This document shows positions 1 through 9,036 of a stretch of 18,441 bases of DNA, one piece after another (the first letter of the stretch is position 1; every line of letters begins with the position of its first letter). The position numbers and the translations under genes are program-made. Where the stretch lies: contig DAIOSQ010000031.1 in assembly GCA_036752465.1 (NCBI GenBank), positions 1 through 18,441 on the forward strand, written 5' to 3'. Source of the stretch: DAIOSQ01 sp036752465. Lineage in GTDB: Bacteria > Pseudomonadota > Gammaproteobacteria > Legionellales > Legionellaceae. The notes beneath the pieces are model-generated. The model saw nothing but the letters and a program-made list of their open reading frames with translations, ran no database searches and was not told where the DNA came from.

Positions 1-1
1 C

Positions 2-88
2 TCATACCAACAGGTTATACTGCCTTGCAATATACTCATTCCACCTGAAGAAACTGAAGATTTCATCTGCAGCTCTTGTGGTAGATAG
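2..88 (+). CDS. possible 3' end of an upstream gene (partial)
   Basis: The frame starting at base 2 is open from the window edge and ends at a TAG at 86-88. It reads 28 residues ending in DFICSSCGR, with a CxxC pair that could belong to a small metal-binding tail. A second frame (bases 3-92) is also open, so the choice rests only on the more protein-like composition of the first. No function can be assigned. If real, this gene ends about 45 bases before the efflux operon. It could equally be non-coding. Confidence 0.25.
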   Translation, partial: SYQQVILPCNILIPPEETEDFICSSCGR

Positions 89-104
89 CTAACCCTTTTA
101 CAAT
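76..104 (+). promoter_or_regulatory. weak candidate promoter for the RND efflux operon
   Basis: TTGTGG at 76-81 and TACAAT at 99-104 are separated by 17 bases, which would place transcription start about 20 bases before the adaptor gene. The -10 matches the sigma-70 consensus in five of six bases, but the -35 matches in only three. No operator-like palindrome or adjacent regulator gene is visible. This is a guess based on spacing. Confidence 0.25.
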
Positions 105-133
105 TTAAAGCCATTCCATCTCATCACTGCGCC

Positions 134-1312
134 TTGAATGTGAATATTTTCCAACGTATCTGTTATGCCAAACAACAATGGCCAGTTAACTGCTGGCAGC
201 GAATTAAACCCAACAAACCATTTTGGATAAGCTGCGGCGCAATCTTGCTGCTCATGCTGTGCATCATACTTTGGCTGAGTCATCGCCACCGCCATGCCGC
301 GCCAGCAATACCACTGACCGTGGCTATCGCTACCGTCGAACAAAAAAACATTCCCATCTATATTTCGGCGTTAGGCAATGTCACTGCCACGTATACAGTA
401 ACGTTGAAAACACAAATTAATGGCTTGTTAATGGATGTATTGTTTCGAGAGGGGCAACAGGTTAGCAAAGGCCAGTTGTTGGCCAAAATTGATGACCGGC
501 TGTTACAAGCTCAGTTGTTAAAATATCAGGGCCAGCTCATCCGCGATCAAGCATTGCTAGAAAATGCCTTGATCGACCAAAAGCGCTACCAAATCCTATG
601 GAAGCAAGACTCTATTGCGCAACAAACATTGGCAACCCAAAACTCTTTGGTCAAACAATATCAAGGCACTGTGACCATGGATCAAGGCATGATCGACAGC
701 ACCAAAGTCAATCTTCTATATTGCAATATTACGTCACCTATAGATGGCCGGGTGGGCTTGCGTTTGGTAGACCCAGGTAATTTTGTCCAAACCAGTGACG
801 CCAATGGCATCGCCATTTTAACCACACTAAATCCGATCACGGTGATTTTTAGCATACCTGAAGATGATATCCAACACATCATACACGGCGCGCAAGTCAA
901 TAAACAGTTGCAAGTCGATGCTTATGATCGCACCGAAACTCATCTCCTGGCTCGCGGCGGCATTGTGCGGATAGATAATTTGGTCAACACTCAAACAGGC
1001 ACTCTGAAATTACGTGCCAAATTCACTAACACAGAAGGCAAATTATTTCCGAATCAATTTGTCAATATTAAGTTATTAGTCAATACGTTACAACATGCAA
1101 TCGTTGTGCCCACTGCAGCCATACAGCATAATGCACATGGTGATTTTGTATATGTGGTCACCGCGCAATCTACCGTGCAAGCAATACCTGTTAAAACTGG
1201 CGTGACCTATCACCAAGCAACCGTGATCCACAAAGGCTTAAATCCCGGGCAAAAAGTAGTCATACAAGGCATTGACCAACTAACAGATGGTGCATTGGTT
1301 ACCTTATCATGA
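134..1312 (+). CDS. mdtA: RND efflux periplasmic adaptor (membrane fusion protein), MdtA-like
   Basis: This is the adaptor that bridges an inner-membrane RND pump to the outer-membrane channel. At 392 aa it is close to the roughly 415 aa of E. coli MdtA. Residues about 31-49 form one hydrophobic membrane anchor (PFWISCGAILLLMLCIILW), followed by a periplasmic region. A first lipoyl half with LKTQINGLLMDVLFREGQ lies at about 91-108. A short helical hairpin follows, then the second lipoyl half (ITSPIDGRVGLRLVDPGNFV) and a beta-barrel/membrane-proximal region typical of HlyD/AcrA proteins. The start is uncertain: TTG at 134 or GTG at 140, with no clear Shine-Dalgarno for either. The next in-frame ATG falls inside the anchor. 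The gene overlaps the next by ATGA (1309-1312), so translation is probably coupled. The MdtA label is by architecture, not sequence search. Other MexA/AcrA-class adaptors remain possible. Confidence 0.9.
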   Translation: MNVNIFQRICYAKQQWPVNCWQRIKPNKPFWISCGAILLLMLCIILWLSHRHRHAAPAIPLTVAIATVEQKNIPIYISALGNVTATYTVTLKTQINGLLMDVLFREGQQVSKGQLLAKIDDRLLQAQLLKYQGQLIRDQALLENALIDQKRYQILWKQDSIAQQTLATQNSLVKQYQGTVTMDQGMIDSTKVNLLYCNITSPIDGRVGLRLVDPGNFVQTSDANGIAILTTLNPITVIFSIPEDDIQHIIHGAQVNKQLQVDAYDRTETHLLARGGIVRIDNLVNTQTGTLKLRAKFTNTEGKLFPNQFVNIKLLVNTLQHAIVVPTAAIQHNAHGDFVYVVTAQSTVQAIPVKTGVTYHQATVIHKGLNPGQKVVIQGIDQLTDGALVTLS

Positions 1313-4300
1313 ATATCTCGCAACCGTTTATCGAAAAACCGATTGCCACCACTTTGTTGATGATATCGTTGTTGCTCGTGGGTTTATTTGCCTACCGTTT
1401 ATTGCCAGTGGCTGCGCTGCCAGAAATGCAATACCCCACCATTCGGGTAGCCACTTATTATCCCAGTGCAAGCAGTATGGTTATGACCACCGCCGTGACA
1501 GCACCCTTGGAGCGGCAATTTGGACAGATGCAGGGGTTGTCGTTGATGACGTCATCCAGCAGCAATGGCGCATCCATCATCACCTTACAATTTTCTCTGC
1601 ATATGGATCTGGATGTTGTAGAACAAGAAGTCCAAGCAGCCATTAATGTCGCCACTACCTATTTGCCGACAGATCTGCCCATTCCACCGGTATATAGCAA
1701 AGTCAATCCGGCTGATACGCCCATTATGATCCTCGCCTTAACCACAGATCAATTGACTTTACCGCAGCTAGAAGACTTTGCCGACACCCGTTTAGTGCCA
1801 AAGATATCGCAATTAAGTGGCGTGGGGTTGGTGAGTCTCAGTGGCGGACAACGTCCAGCTGTGCGCGTGCAAGCCAATCCTATGGCACTTTCCGCTTACG
1901 GCCTAACCTTAGAAAACTTACATAACGTTATTGTTAATGCCAACGTTAATGCTGCCAAAGGCAGTTTTGATGGGCCATTGTTGTCCTACACCATCAACAA
2001 CAATGATCAATTATTACAGGCAGATGATTACAAACCAATCATTGTGACCTACCAAAATAACAGTCCGCTGCGCATTGCTGACATAGCCACAGTGATTGAT
2101 GGGGCTGAAAATGTCCAGCAAGCAGCTTGGTTTAATGGCAAACCGGCTATTATCGTGACCATACAGCGCCAGCCAGGATTTAACGTCATCAACATTGTCG
2201 ATAGCATCCAACAACGCCTACAGCAAATGTCCGAAAACTTACCCAAGTCCATTCACATTGAGGTTGTCAGTGATAGAACCGATACCATTCGAGCCTCCGT
2301 GCGCAATGTTCAATCTGAGCTCTGTATTGCTATCTTATTGGTCGTGTTCGTGATTTTTGCGTTTTTACATACGTTCTATGCCACGCTGATTCCGGCAATT
2401 GCTGTACCGATTTCTCTCATTGGCACCTTCGCCGTGATGTATGTGTTAGGTTTTAGTTTAAACAACCTCACCTTGATGGCCTTGACTATTGCCACAGGCT
2501 TCGTAGTCGACGATGCGATTGTGATGATTGAAAATATTTCTCGTCACTTAGAACAAGGCGAGAGCGCTCACCATGCGGCAATCCATGGCGCTAAAACAAT
2601 TGCATTTACCATCATTTCTTTAAGCATTTCGTTAGTGGCTGTCTTGATTCCGCTGTTATTTATGGGCAATATTGTTGGCCGTATGTTTCATGAATTCGCG
2701 ATTACGCTGGCAGTTACCATTGCAATTTCAGCCCTGATCTCCCTGACAGTAACACCCATGTTGTGTAGCCAATGGCTAGATCAAACCACTCGCTATGATA
2801 CCTCTTCACTAACCCGTTGCTTGAGTCGGGCCTATACATATCTGCTGCAGCAGTACGAGCGCTCTTTGGCATGCGTGCTGATGCACCAAACTCGTGTGCT
2901 GGTGTTGACCATAACTTGTTGTGTGCTGGCATGCTATTTGTTCATGATTATCCCCAAAGGATTTTTCCCGCAAGCGGATACTGGCGTCATCCAAGCAGTT
3001 GCCGAAATGTCAGAAGCGATCTCTTTCAATGCACTCCAACAACAGCAACAAGCTTTGGTCGCGGAGATACGCCAAGATGCCGATATTGCCAACGTCTCAG
3101 CTTTTATTGGTATTGATGGCATCAACACCACACCGAATACCGCACGGATCCTTATCACACTCAAACCTCGGGATCAAAGAACAGCCAGTATCACTGCAAT
3201 CATGCAACGTTTACAACAGCGGCTTAATCAACATCCGTCCGTGCATGTCTACATGCAAGCGGTGCAAGATGTTAATGTAGCCACGCAGCTGAGCAAAACG
3301 CAATATCAGTACAGCATTGCTGCGCCAGATCCAAATAATGTCCATCATTACAGTCAGATGATGCTGCGAAAATTGGCGCAATTACCTGAGCTGACAGATG
3401 TCACCATTGACACGTATGAGCATGGCCTAACTGCGCACCTTGAGATCGATCGCGATAGCGCCTCTCGATTGGGCATCACCATGCAAATGATAGATGATAT
3501 TTTGTATGATGCCTTTGGCCAAAGACAGATTTCTATTATGTATACGGAGCGCAATCAATACCGCGTCATTTTAACCGCATTGCCAGCATTGCAACAGCAC
3601 CCCAACGCACTGGACAATATTTATCTGAACACCGTGACCGGTGCCACGATACCATTGACAACGTTTGTGCGCATTCATAACGAGTTTGGACCTTTGGTGA
3701 TCCATCATCGCAATCAATTTCCTACGGCCACCATTTCGTTCAACGTAAAACCGCCTTATACCCTAGGACAGGCAGTCGATGCCATTGAACGCGTGCCGTT
3801 CACCAAACCTTTAAGCGTGGATATGGGGTTTACTGGTACAGCAGAAATTTACCAACAGTCGCTGGCACATGAAAGCTGGTTAATCCTAGCCGCGATTATC
3901 GTTGTCTATATTGTGCTCGGCGTACTTTATGAAAGCTATGTCCATCCACTGACTATTTTATCTACATTGCCATCTGCTGGCATCGGTGCTCTCTTGGCCT
4001 TGCTATTGACAGGCCATGAACTGAGTATAATCGCCCTGATAGGCATGATTCTGCTGATTGGGATCGTCATGAAAAACGCCATTATGATGATTGATTTTGC
4101 CTTGGTAGAGGAGCGCCACCATCAAAGAGAACCTTTTGCCGCCATTTCCATAGCCTGTGCCATGCGATTTCGTCCAATTTTAATGACTACGTTGGCTGCT
4201 ATGTTTGGCGCAATTCCTCTAGCGCTGGGACATGGCATAGGTTCAGAGTTACGCAAACCTCTAGGCATCACCATCATCGGAGGTTTGGTGGTTAGTCAGC

Positions 4301-4419
4301 TATTGACGCTATATACCACACCCGTGATTTATCTGGCTTTTGATAGAATGCAACGATGGAGCGTCCGCTGGGTTGGTCGCTATATCAACCTCTCCTCGGC
4401 GCAGGAGAGCCGTGCATGA
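1309..4419 (+). CDS. mdtB: RND efflux permease, MdtB-like
   Basis: This is an inner-membrane proton/drug antiporter of the hydrophobe/amphiphile efflux (HAE1) class, 1036 aa against about 1040 in E. coli MdtB. The N-terminus (IEKPIATTLLMISLLLVGLF) is the standard first membrane helix. TAPLERQFGQMQGL and the VNPADTPIM segment are typical of the porter domain. The proton-relay residues are present: the Asp pair D401-D402 in GFVVDDAIVMIENI (TM4), and the Lys in IGIVMKNAIMMIDF at K922 (TM10), the counterpart of AcrB K940. Twelve membrane helices with two large periplasmic loops are expected. The gene follows the adaptor with an ATGA overlap and overlaps the next permease the same way. In E. coli, MdtB and MdtC form a mixed trimer (B2C). 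Two unequal permeases here suggest the same, by inference. Substrates cannot be read from the sequence. Confidence 0.93.
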   Translation: MNISQPFIEKPIATTLLMISLLLVGLFAYRLLPVAALPEMQYPTIRVATYYPSASSMVMTTAVTAPLERQFGQMQGLSLMTSSSSNGASIITLQFSLHMDLDVVEQEVQAAINVATTYLPTDLPIPPVYSKVNPADTPIMILALTTDQLTLPQLEDFADTRLVPKISQLSGVGLVSLSGGQRPAVRVQANPMALSAYGLTLENLHNVIVNANVNAAKGSFDGPLLSYTINNNDQLLQADDYKPIIVTYQNNSPLRIADIATVIDGAENVQQAAWFNGKPAIIVTIQRQPGFNVINIVDSIQQRLQQMSENLPKSIHIEVVSDRTDTIRASVRNVQSELCIAILLVVFVIFAFLHTFYATLIPAIAVPISLIGTFAVMYVLGFSLNNLTLMALTIATGFVVDDAIVMIENISRHLEQGESAHHAAIHGAKTIAFTIISLSISLVAVLIPLLFMGNIVGRMFHEFAITLAVTIAISALISLTVTPMLCSQWLDQTTRYDTSSLTRCLSRAYTYLLQQYERSLACVLMHQTRVLVLTITCCVLACYLFMIIPKGFFPQADTGVIQAVAEMSEAISFNALQQQQQALVAEIRQDADIANVSAFIGIDGINTTPNTARILITLKPRDQRTASITAIMQRLQQRLNQHPSVHVYMQAVQDVNVATQLSKTQYQYSIAAPDPNNVHHYSQMMLRKLAQLPELTDVTIDTYEHGLTAHLEIDRDSASRLGITMQMIDDILYDAFGQRQISIMYTERNQYRVILTALPALQQHPNALDNIYLNTVTGATIPLTTFVRIHNEFGPLVIHHRNQFPTATISFNVKPPYTLGQAVDAIERVPFTKPLSVDMGFTGTAEIYQQSLAHESWLILAAIIVVYIVLGVLYESYVHPLTILSTLPSAGIGALLALLLTGHELSIIALIGMILLIGIVMKNAIMMIDFALVEERHHQREPFAAISIACAMRFRPILMTTLAAMFGAIPLALGHGIGSELRKPLGITIIGGLVVSQLLTLYTTPVIYLAFDRMQRWSVRWVGRYINLSSAQESRA
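4403..4407 (+). promoter_or_regulatory. ribosome binding site fixing the start of the second RND permease
   Basis: AGGAG at 4403-4407 lies 8 bases before ATG 4416. This supports the start at 4416 (MNIAVLAISRPVATT) over the upstream in-frame ATG at 4356, which would add 20 residues unlike any RND N-terminus. Confidence 0.75.
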
Positions 4420-7400
4420 ATATTGCGGTACTGGCTATTTCACGCCCTGTTGCCACAACTTTGTTGGCAATAGCGCTGGTATTCGCAGGCCTAGGCGCAT
4501 TCCGTTTATTGCCACTGGCATCTTTACCGCGAATTGATTTTCCCACCATCAGTGTGACCACGCAATTACCCGGTGCAAGCGCGGAGACTATGGCGTCATC
4601 GGTAACTGCCCCGCTAGAGCGCTTTCTTGGCCACATTGCGGGCATCACCCAACTGACCTCTAGCAGCACACTCGGCTTATCACGGATTATTATGCAGTTT
4701 GATTTGGATCGCAATATTGATGGGGCTGCCCGTGATGTCCAATCGGCTATCAATGATGCTCGCAGTCAATTGCCACCGAATCTGCCAACCCTGCCAACTT
4801 ATCGCAAGGTAAATCCTGCCGATACGCCCATTCTAGTGTTGGCTTTAAGCTCAGACACCATACCCATAGGGGCATTGTATGACAGCGCTGCCACCATCTT
4901 GCAACAAAAATTGTCACAAGTGCTGGGGGTGGGGCAAGTATTGGTCACCGGCAGCGCGCTGCCCGCGGTACGGATCGAGCTCAATCCAACAGTGCTCAAT
5001 AATTATGGCATTGGTCTGCCCCAGCTCACACAAACGATTCAAGCCGCTAATCTCAATCGTCCCAAAGGTGAACTGCAATTAACGCCCACCACCACAGCCG
5101 CTATCACCGCCGCTGATCAATTGTTTGATCCAGCCGAGTATGCCTCCTTGATCATTGGTTATAACAACAACAGTCCTGTTTACCTTAAAGATGTTGGGTA
5201 TGTACAACACTCTATTGAAGATATACGCAATGCCGGCTTGTTCAACGGCAAACCAGCAGTATTTATTGTGATATTTAAACAACCAGGCGCAAATGTGATC
5301 AAAACTATGGATCAAATCTCGACCACATTACCGCTGTTGCGTTCGCTGATTCCAGCTGGCATTGATTTGGTTGTGGCCTTAGATAAAACACAAACAATCC
5401 GTGTTTCTTTATTTGATGTCGAACTCACTCTCCTGGTTGCGATATTTTTAGTAATTCTGGTCACCTATTTTTTTCTTGGTAGCTTTCGAGCCATGTTGAT
5501 CCCAGGTATTACCGTACCCTTATCACTCTTGGGGACTTTTTGTGTGATGTATCTGTTGGGCTACAGCCTAGACAATCTGTCATTCATGGCATTAATCATT
5601 TCTACTGGCTTCGTGGTAGATGATGCTGTGGTCGTGCTGGAAAACATTAGCCGTTATATTGAGCAACAGATTGAGCCAGTTGAAGCGGCCATTCGCGGCG
5701 CCACAGAAGTCAGCTTTACCGTGGTTGCCATGAGTCTATCGCTGATCGCCATATTTATTCCTATTTTATGGATGGGTGGGCTGGTCGGTCGCCTGTTTCG
5801 TGAGTTTGCCGTGACTTTGTCAGTGGCGATTTTAATATCTATGGTCATTTCTTTGACCATCACCCCGATGATGTGTGCGAGGATACTGCGCCATCAAAAC
5901 ACACAGCCAACGCCACCAAAAAAAATTCGTTTGCATAATTTCTATGCCAAAACACTCACTTGGTCATTACAACATAGACGCTGGATTAACGGCTTACTGC
6001 TGGCTACCGTAGGATGTACGGTACTGCTATTCTGGATCATCCCGAAAGGTTTTTTCCCTCAACAAGATACGGGACAAATTAATGGCACCATCCAAAGCGA
6101 TCAAGCGTTGTCATTCCAGGCACTGCACAAAAAACTTGGGCAACTGGTACAGTTGGTTAAAGCCGACCCGGCCGTGCAGCATGTGATTGGCATGGTAGGT
6201 GGCAGCAATAATCCGTCCTCAGGCTCCATGTACATCACACTCAAACCAAAACAGCAACGACAAGTCAGTGCCGATGAGATCATCAATCGCTTACGTCCCA
6301 TCACCGCCAAGATTACTGGCGTCAACTTATATCTGCAAGCCGCGCAAGATTTGGTAATAGGGGCAAGGCAGGCCAACGCACAATTTCAGTACACAGTCTT
6401 TGGCGACGATATTGTGCTGTTGAGAGATTGGGCAGCACCGATCACCCAGACCATTCGCCAAATTGACGACATTGTCGATGTTAGCAGCGATCAGCGCGAT
6501 AGAGGGTTAGAAGCCTATGTTGCAATCGATCGCGACAGTGCTTCAAGATTGGGCGTTAGCACCACAGACATAGACAGTACCCTCTATCATGCGTTTGGGC
6601 AAAGTCAAATTTCTACTATGTATACCGGGATGAACCAGTATCACGTGATCATGGAGGTGGCCCCAGAGTATTGGCAAGATCCTGAGATACTAAGACAGCT
6701 GTATCTAACCACCACCAGCGGTCAGACGGTGCCTTTATCTGCGGTGGCGGCTTTTGCCGAGCAATCGACCTTGCTAGCAGTCAACCACCAATCACAGTCG
6801 CCAGCTACCACTATTTCTTTCAATCTAAAACCACATACGTCTCTAGATAAGGCCGTGCATCAAGTTGAAATGGCTATGCAAAAACTGCATCTACCGCCGG
6901 GCTTGCGTGGTGCATTTCAAGGAACGGCGCAAGCGTTTAAAAATTCCTTGGCAAGCGAGCCTTATTTGCTCCTGGCTGCATTATTAGCCGTATATATAGT
7001 CCTTGGGATGCTATATGAAAATTATATTCACCCCATCACCATTTTATCAACGTTGCCTTCCGCAGGCCTAGGTGCACTATTATCACTGCTGTTGATGCGC
7101 ACTGATTTAAGTATCATCGCGTTTATTGGTATTATTCTATTAATTGGCATCGTTAAGAAAAATGCCATCATGATGATTGATTTTGCCATAGACTTACAAC
7201 GCAACCAGCATAAAACGCCGCAAGAGGCTATTTTTACTGCAGCATTGGTGCGTTTTCGTCCGATTATGATGACCACTTGTGCCGCGATGCTGGGCGCGCT
7301 GCCATTGATCCTGGCGAAAGGTCTTGGAACGGAGTTAAGATACCCATTGGGCATTGCCATTTTTGGGGGGCTGCTGCTGAGTCAATTGTTAACCTTGTAT

Positions 7401-7457
7401 ACCACCCCGGTGATTTACTTAAGCATGGAGAATGTACGATTAAAATATCAGCGCTGA
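4416..7457 (+). CDS. mdtC: RND efflux permease, MdtC-like
   Basis: This is the second HAE1-class RND permease of the operon, 1013 aa against about 1025 in E. coli MdtC. The chosen ATG 4416 overlaps the previous stop (ATGA 4416-4419), has a good AGGAG ribosome site, and begins with the canonical ISRPVATTLLAIALV helix. The porter domain shows TAPLERFLGHIAGI and VNPADTPILVL. The proton-relay residues are intact: D402-D403 in GFVVDDAVVVLENI and K915 in IGIVKKNAIMMIDF. It is clearly paralogous to the upstream permease along its whole length (compare AIDRDSASRLGVS here with EIDRDSASRLGIT there). The pair probably arose by an old duplication and works as a heterotrimer, which is known for MdtBC and inferred here. 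It ends at 7457, where its TGA shares its last base with a possible ATG of the outer-membrane factor. Confidence 0.93.
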   Translation: MNIAVLAISRPVATTLLAIALVFAGLGAFRLLPLASLPRIDFPTISVTTQLPGASAETMASSVTAPLERFLGHIAGITQLTSSSTLGLSRIIMQFDLDRNIDGAARDVQSAINDARSQLPPNLPTLPTYRKVNPADTPILVLALSSDTIPIGALYDSAATILQQKLSQVLGVGQVLVTGSALPAVRIELNPTVLNNYGIGLPQLTQTIQAANLNRPKGELQLTPTTTAAITAADQLFDPAEYASLIIGYNNNSPVYLKDVGYVQHSIEDIRNAGLFNGKPAVFIVIFKQPGANVIKTMDQISTTLPLLRSLIPAGIDLVVALDKTQTIRVSLFDVELTLLVAIFLVILVTYFFLGSFRAMLIPGITVPLSLLGTFCVMYLLGYSLDNLSFMALIISTGFVVDDAVVVLENISRYIEQQIEPVEAAIRGATEVSFTVVAMSLSLIAIFIPILWMGGLVGRLFREFAVTLSVAILISMVISLTITPMMCARILRHQNTQPTPPKKIRLHNFYAKTLTWSLQHRRWINGLLLATVGCTVLLFWIIPKGFFPQQDTGQINGTIQSDQALSFQALHKKLGQLVQLVKADPAVQHVIGMVGGSNNPSSGSMYITLKPKQQRQVSADEIINRLRPITAKITGVNLYLQAAQDLVIGARQANAQFQYTVFGDDIVLLRDWAAPITQTIRQIDDIVDVSSDQRDRGLEAYVAIDRDSASRLGVSTTDIDSTLYHAFGQSQISTMYTGMNQYHVIMEVAPEYWQDPEILRQLYLTTTSGQTVPLSAVAAFAEQSTLLAVNHQSQSPATTISFNLKPHTSLDKAVHQVEMAMQKLHLPPGLRGAFQGTAQAFKNSLASEPYLLLAALLAVYIVLGMLYENYIHPITILSTLPSAGLGALLSLLLMRTDLSIIAFIGIILLIGIVKKNAIMMIDFAIDLQRNQHKTPQEAIFTAALVRFRPIMMTTCAAMLGALPLILAKGLGTELRYPLGIAIFGGLLLSQLLTLYTTPVIYLSMENVRLKYQR
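7427..7432 (+). promoter_or_regulatory. candidate ribosome binding site for the outer-membrane factor
   Basis: GGAGAA at 7427-7432, inside the end of the permease gene, is the only Shine-Dalgarno-like element near the outer-membrane factor start. It lies 6 bases before an in-frame ATT (7439) and 24 bases before the ATG at 7457. It therefore suits the ATT better by spacing, although ATT starts are rare. Confidence 0.35.
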
Positions 7458-9034
7458 TGTTACTTATTGGCATTGCTTTATGCAACTCTTGCGCAGTTGG
7501 TCCTAACTATAGCAAACCTACTGTACGGGTTCCAAAGCATTTTAAAGAAGGTCAGCTGCATGCTAAACCAGCAGCCAAACATTGGAAAGTCGCCGAGCCA
7601 CGCGATGACATCAACCGCGGTCAATGGTGGCTGGTTTTTGCCGATGATACACTCACTGATCTTGAGAAAAAATTAATCACGCACAACCAAAATCTGGTGA
7701 CTGCGGCTGCTAATTTTCAAAACGCACGCGCCATTGTTGATCAAGCTCGCGCATCCTATTATCCTAATGTGGCGGCAGCATTAAATATCATCCGCCAAAC
7801 TATCGGCAACGGCACCACCACCATTGCTACCTCCTCGATACAGTCAACCACCGTAGGTACCGCAACCACGGGGATCATTGCGCCCAAGAGATTTATCACC
7901 ACCGCTTACGTCGACTTTCTCAATGCCAACTGGGAGCCGGATATTTGGGGACAAGTACGCCGTAGTGTTGAGTCAAAAGTGGCTAATGCGCAGTCTCTGG
8001 CAGCGCTTTGGGCTTCAACTCGATTATCAATGGAGGCATCGCTGGCCCAATTATATTTTCAAATCCGCGCCTTAGATAATGACCAAAAATGGTTAGATAA
8101 AATTGTCACAGCTAACCAAGCCAACGTGTTGCTATTAACCCATCAATATCAATCTGGCGTCGCATCACGCGCCGATATTGTTCAGGCACAAAGCCAACTA
8201 GAAAATGCGCAAGCACAAGCCGTGCATAATCATATTTTACGAAGCCAAACTGAACATGCAATTGCCACATTAATTGGCATCCCTGCATCCAGCTTTGCCT
8301 TACCCACTCACCGCGTAGCTCTGCAAGTACCGAACATTCCGAGCAGTGTACCCAGTCAATGGTTAGAGCGTCGTCCTGATGTTGCACAGGCTGAGCGCTT
8401 GATGCAAGCGGCAAGCGCACAAATTGGTCAAGCAATTTCTACCTATTTCCCTACGCTCAATCTATCAGGCACGGGCAATGGCAGCAGTACCAACTTGGGT
8501 GATTTGATCCGCTCGCCGATTGGTGGTTGGTCACTGGGTCTGGTTGCGATTGATACTATCTTTGATGGCGGTTTACGCAGTGCCACAGTCAAAGCCGCGA
8601 GAACCGCATATACAGCTCAGGTCGCCACCTACCGGCAAACGGTGTTGAGCGCTTTTCAGGATGTTGAAGATCAATTAGTAGCTGTGCGCGTATTGGCGCA
8701 GCAAAGTATCATCGAAACAGCTCTCGTCAAAAGTGCACAGCAAACACTGGCCATAGCAAACAATCAATATCATGCTGGCACTATTGCGTATAACAACGTA
8801 CTTAACGCCAAGATAAACGCTTATAACGCAGCCAAGTCTGCGGATGATATCCGCGGGCAACGCTTAACCTCAACTGTCAATTTAGTCAAGGCTTTGGGCG
8901 GCGGCTGGCATAACTGTTTGTTGCGGAAAAAACACAACGGCGTCAAGCAAATAGGCATGAGCACCGCACATTCACCACCACCAGGTAAGCAACAGAATCC
9001 TTTTGCGAAATTAATAGCACAGGTTTATAGCTAG
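7457..9034 (+). CDS. outer-membrane factor of the RND pump, NodT/OprM family lipoprotein
   Basis: This is the TolC-class trimeric channel that completes the efflux system, 525 aa from ATG 7457. The N-terminus reads MLLIGIALCNSC followed by AVGPNYSKP, the hallmark of NodT-type lipoproteins in which the Cys before AVGP is lipidated. Two outer-membrane efflux repeats follow. The first contains the strand-region sequence ANWEPDIWGQVRRSVES. The second contains WLERRPDVAQAERLMQAASA and STYFPTLNLSG, both family signatures. The start is doubtful. ATG 7457 overlaps the permease TGA but gives a signal peptide with no positive charge and no ribosome site. An in-frame ATT at 7439 would add IKISAL, giving the usual lysine and a site 6 bases upstream. 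The longer frame from 7277 overlaps the permease by 180 bases and is unlikely. The last 35 or so residues form a polar tail beyond the usual family end. Confidence 0.9.
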   Translation: MLLIGIALCNSCAVGPNYSKPTVRVPKHFKEGQLHAKPAAKHWKVAEPRDDINRGQWWLVFADDTLTDLEKKLITHNQNLVTAAANFQNARAIVDQARASYYPNVAAALNIIRQTIGNGTTTIATSSIQSTTVGTATTGIIAPKRFITTAYVDFLNANWEPDIWGQVRRSVESKVANAQSLAALWASTRLSMEASLAQLYFQIRALDNDQKWLDKIVTANQANVLLLTHQYQSGVASRADIVQAQSQLENAQAQAVHNHILRSQTEHAIATLIGIPASSFALPTHRVALQVPNIPSSVPSQWLERRPDVAQAERLMQAASAQIGQAISTYFPTLNLSGTGNGSSTNLGDLIRSPIGGWSLGLVAIDTIFDGGLRSATVKAARTAYTAQVATYRQTVLSAFQDVEDQLVAVRVLAQQSIIETALVKSAQQTLAIANNQYHAGTIAYNNVLNAKINAYNAAKSADDIRGQRLTSTVNLVKALGGGWHNCLLRKKHNGVKQIGMSTAHSPPPGKQQNPFAKLIAQVYS

Positions 9035-9036
9035 AA

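Noticed and set aside
4356..4415. Upstream start of the second RND permease
   Set aside because: It adds 20 residues unlike RND N-termini. ATG 4416 has a good ribosome site and the canonical first helix.
7277..7456. N-terminal extension of the outer-membrane factor by 60 residues
   Set aside because: It would overlap the RND permease by 180 bases and bury the lipoprotein signal inside the protein.
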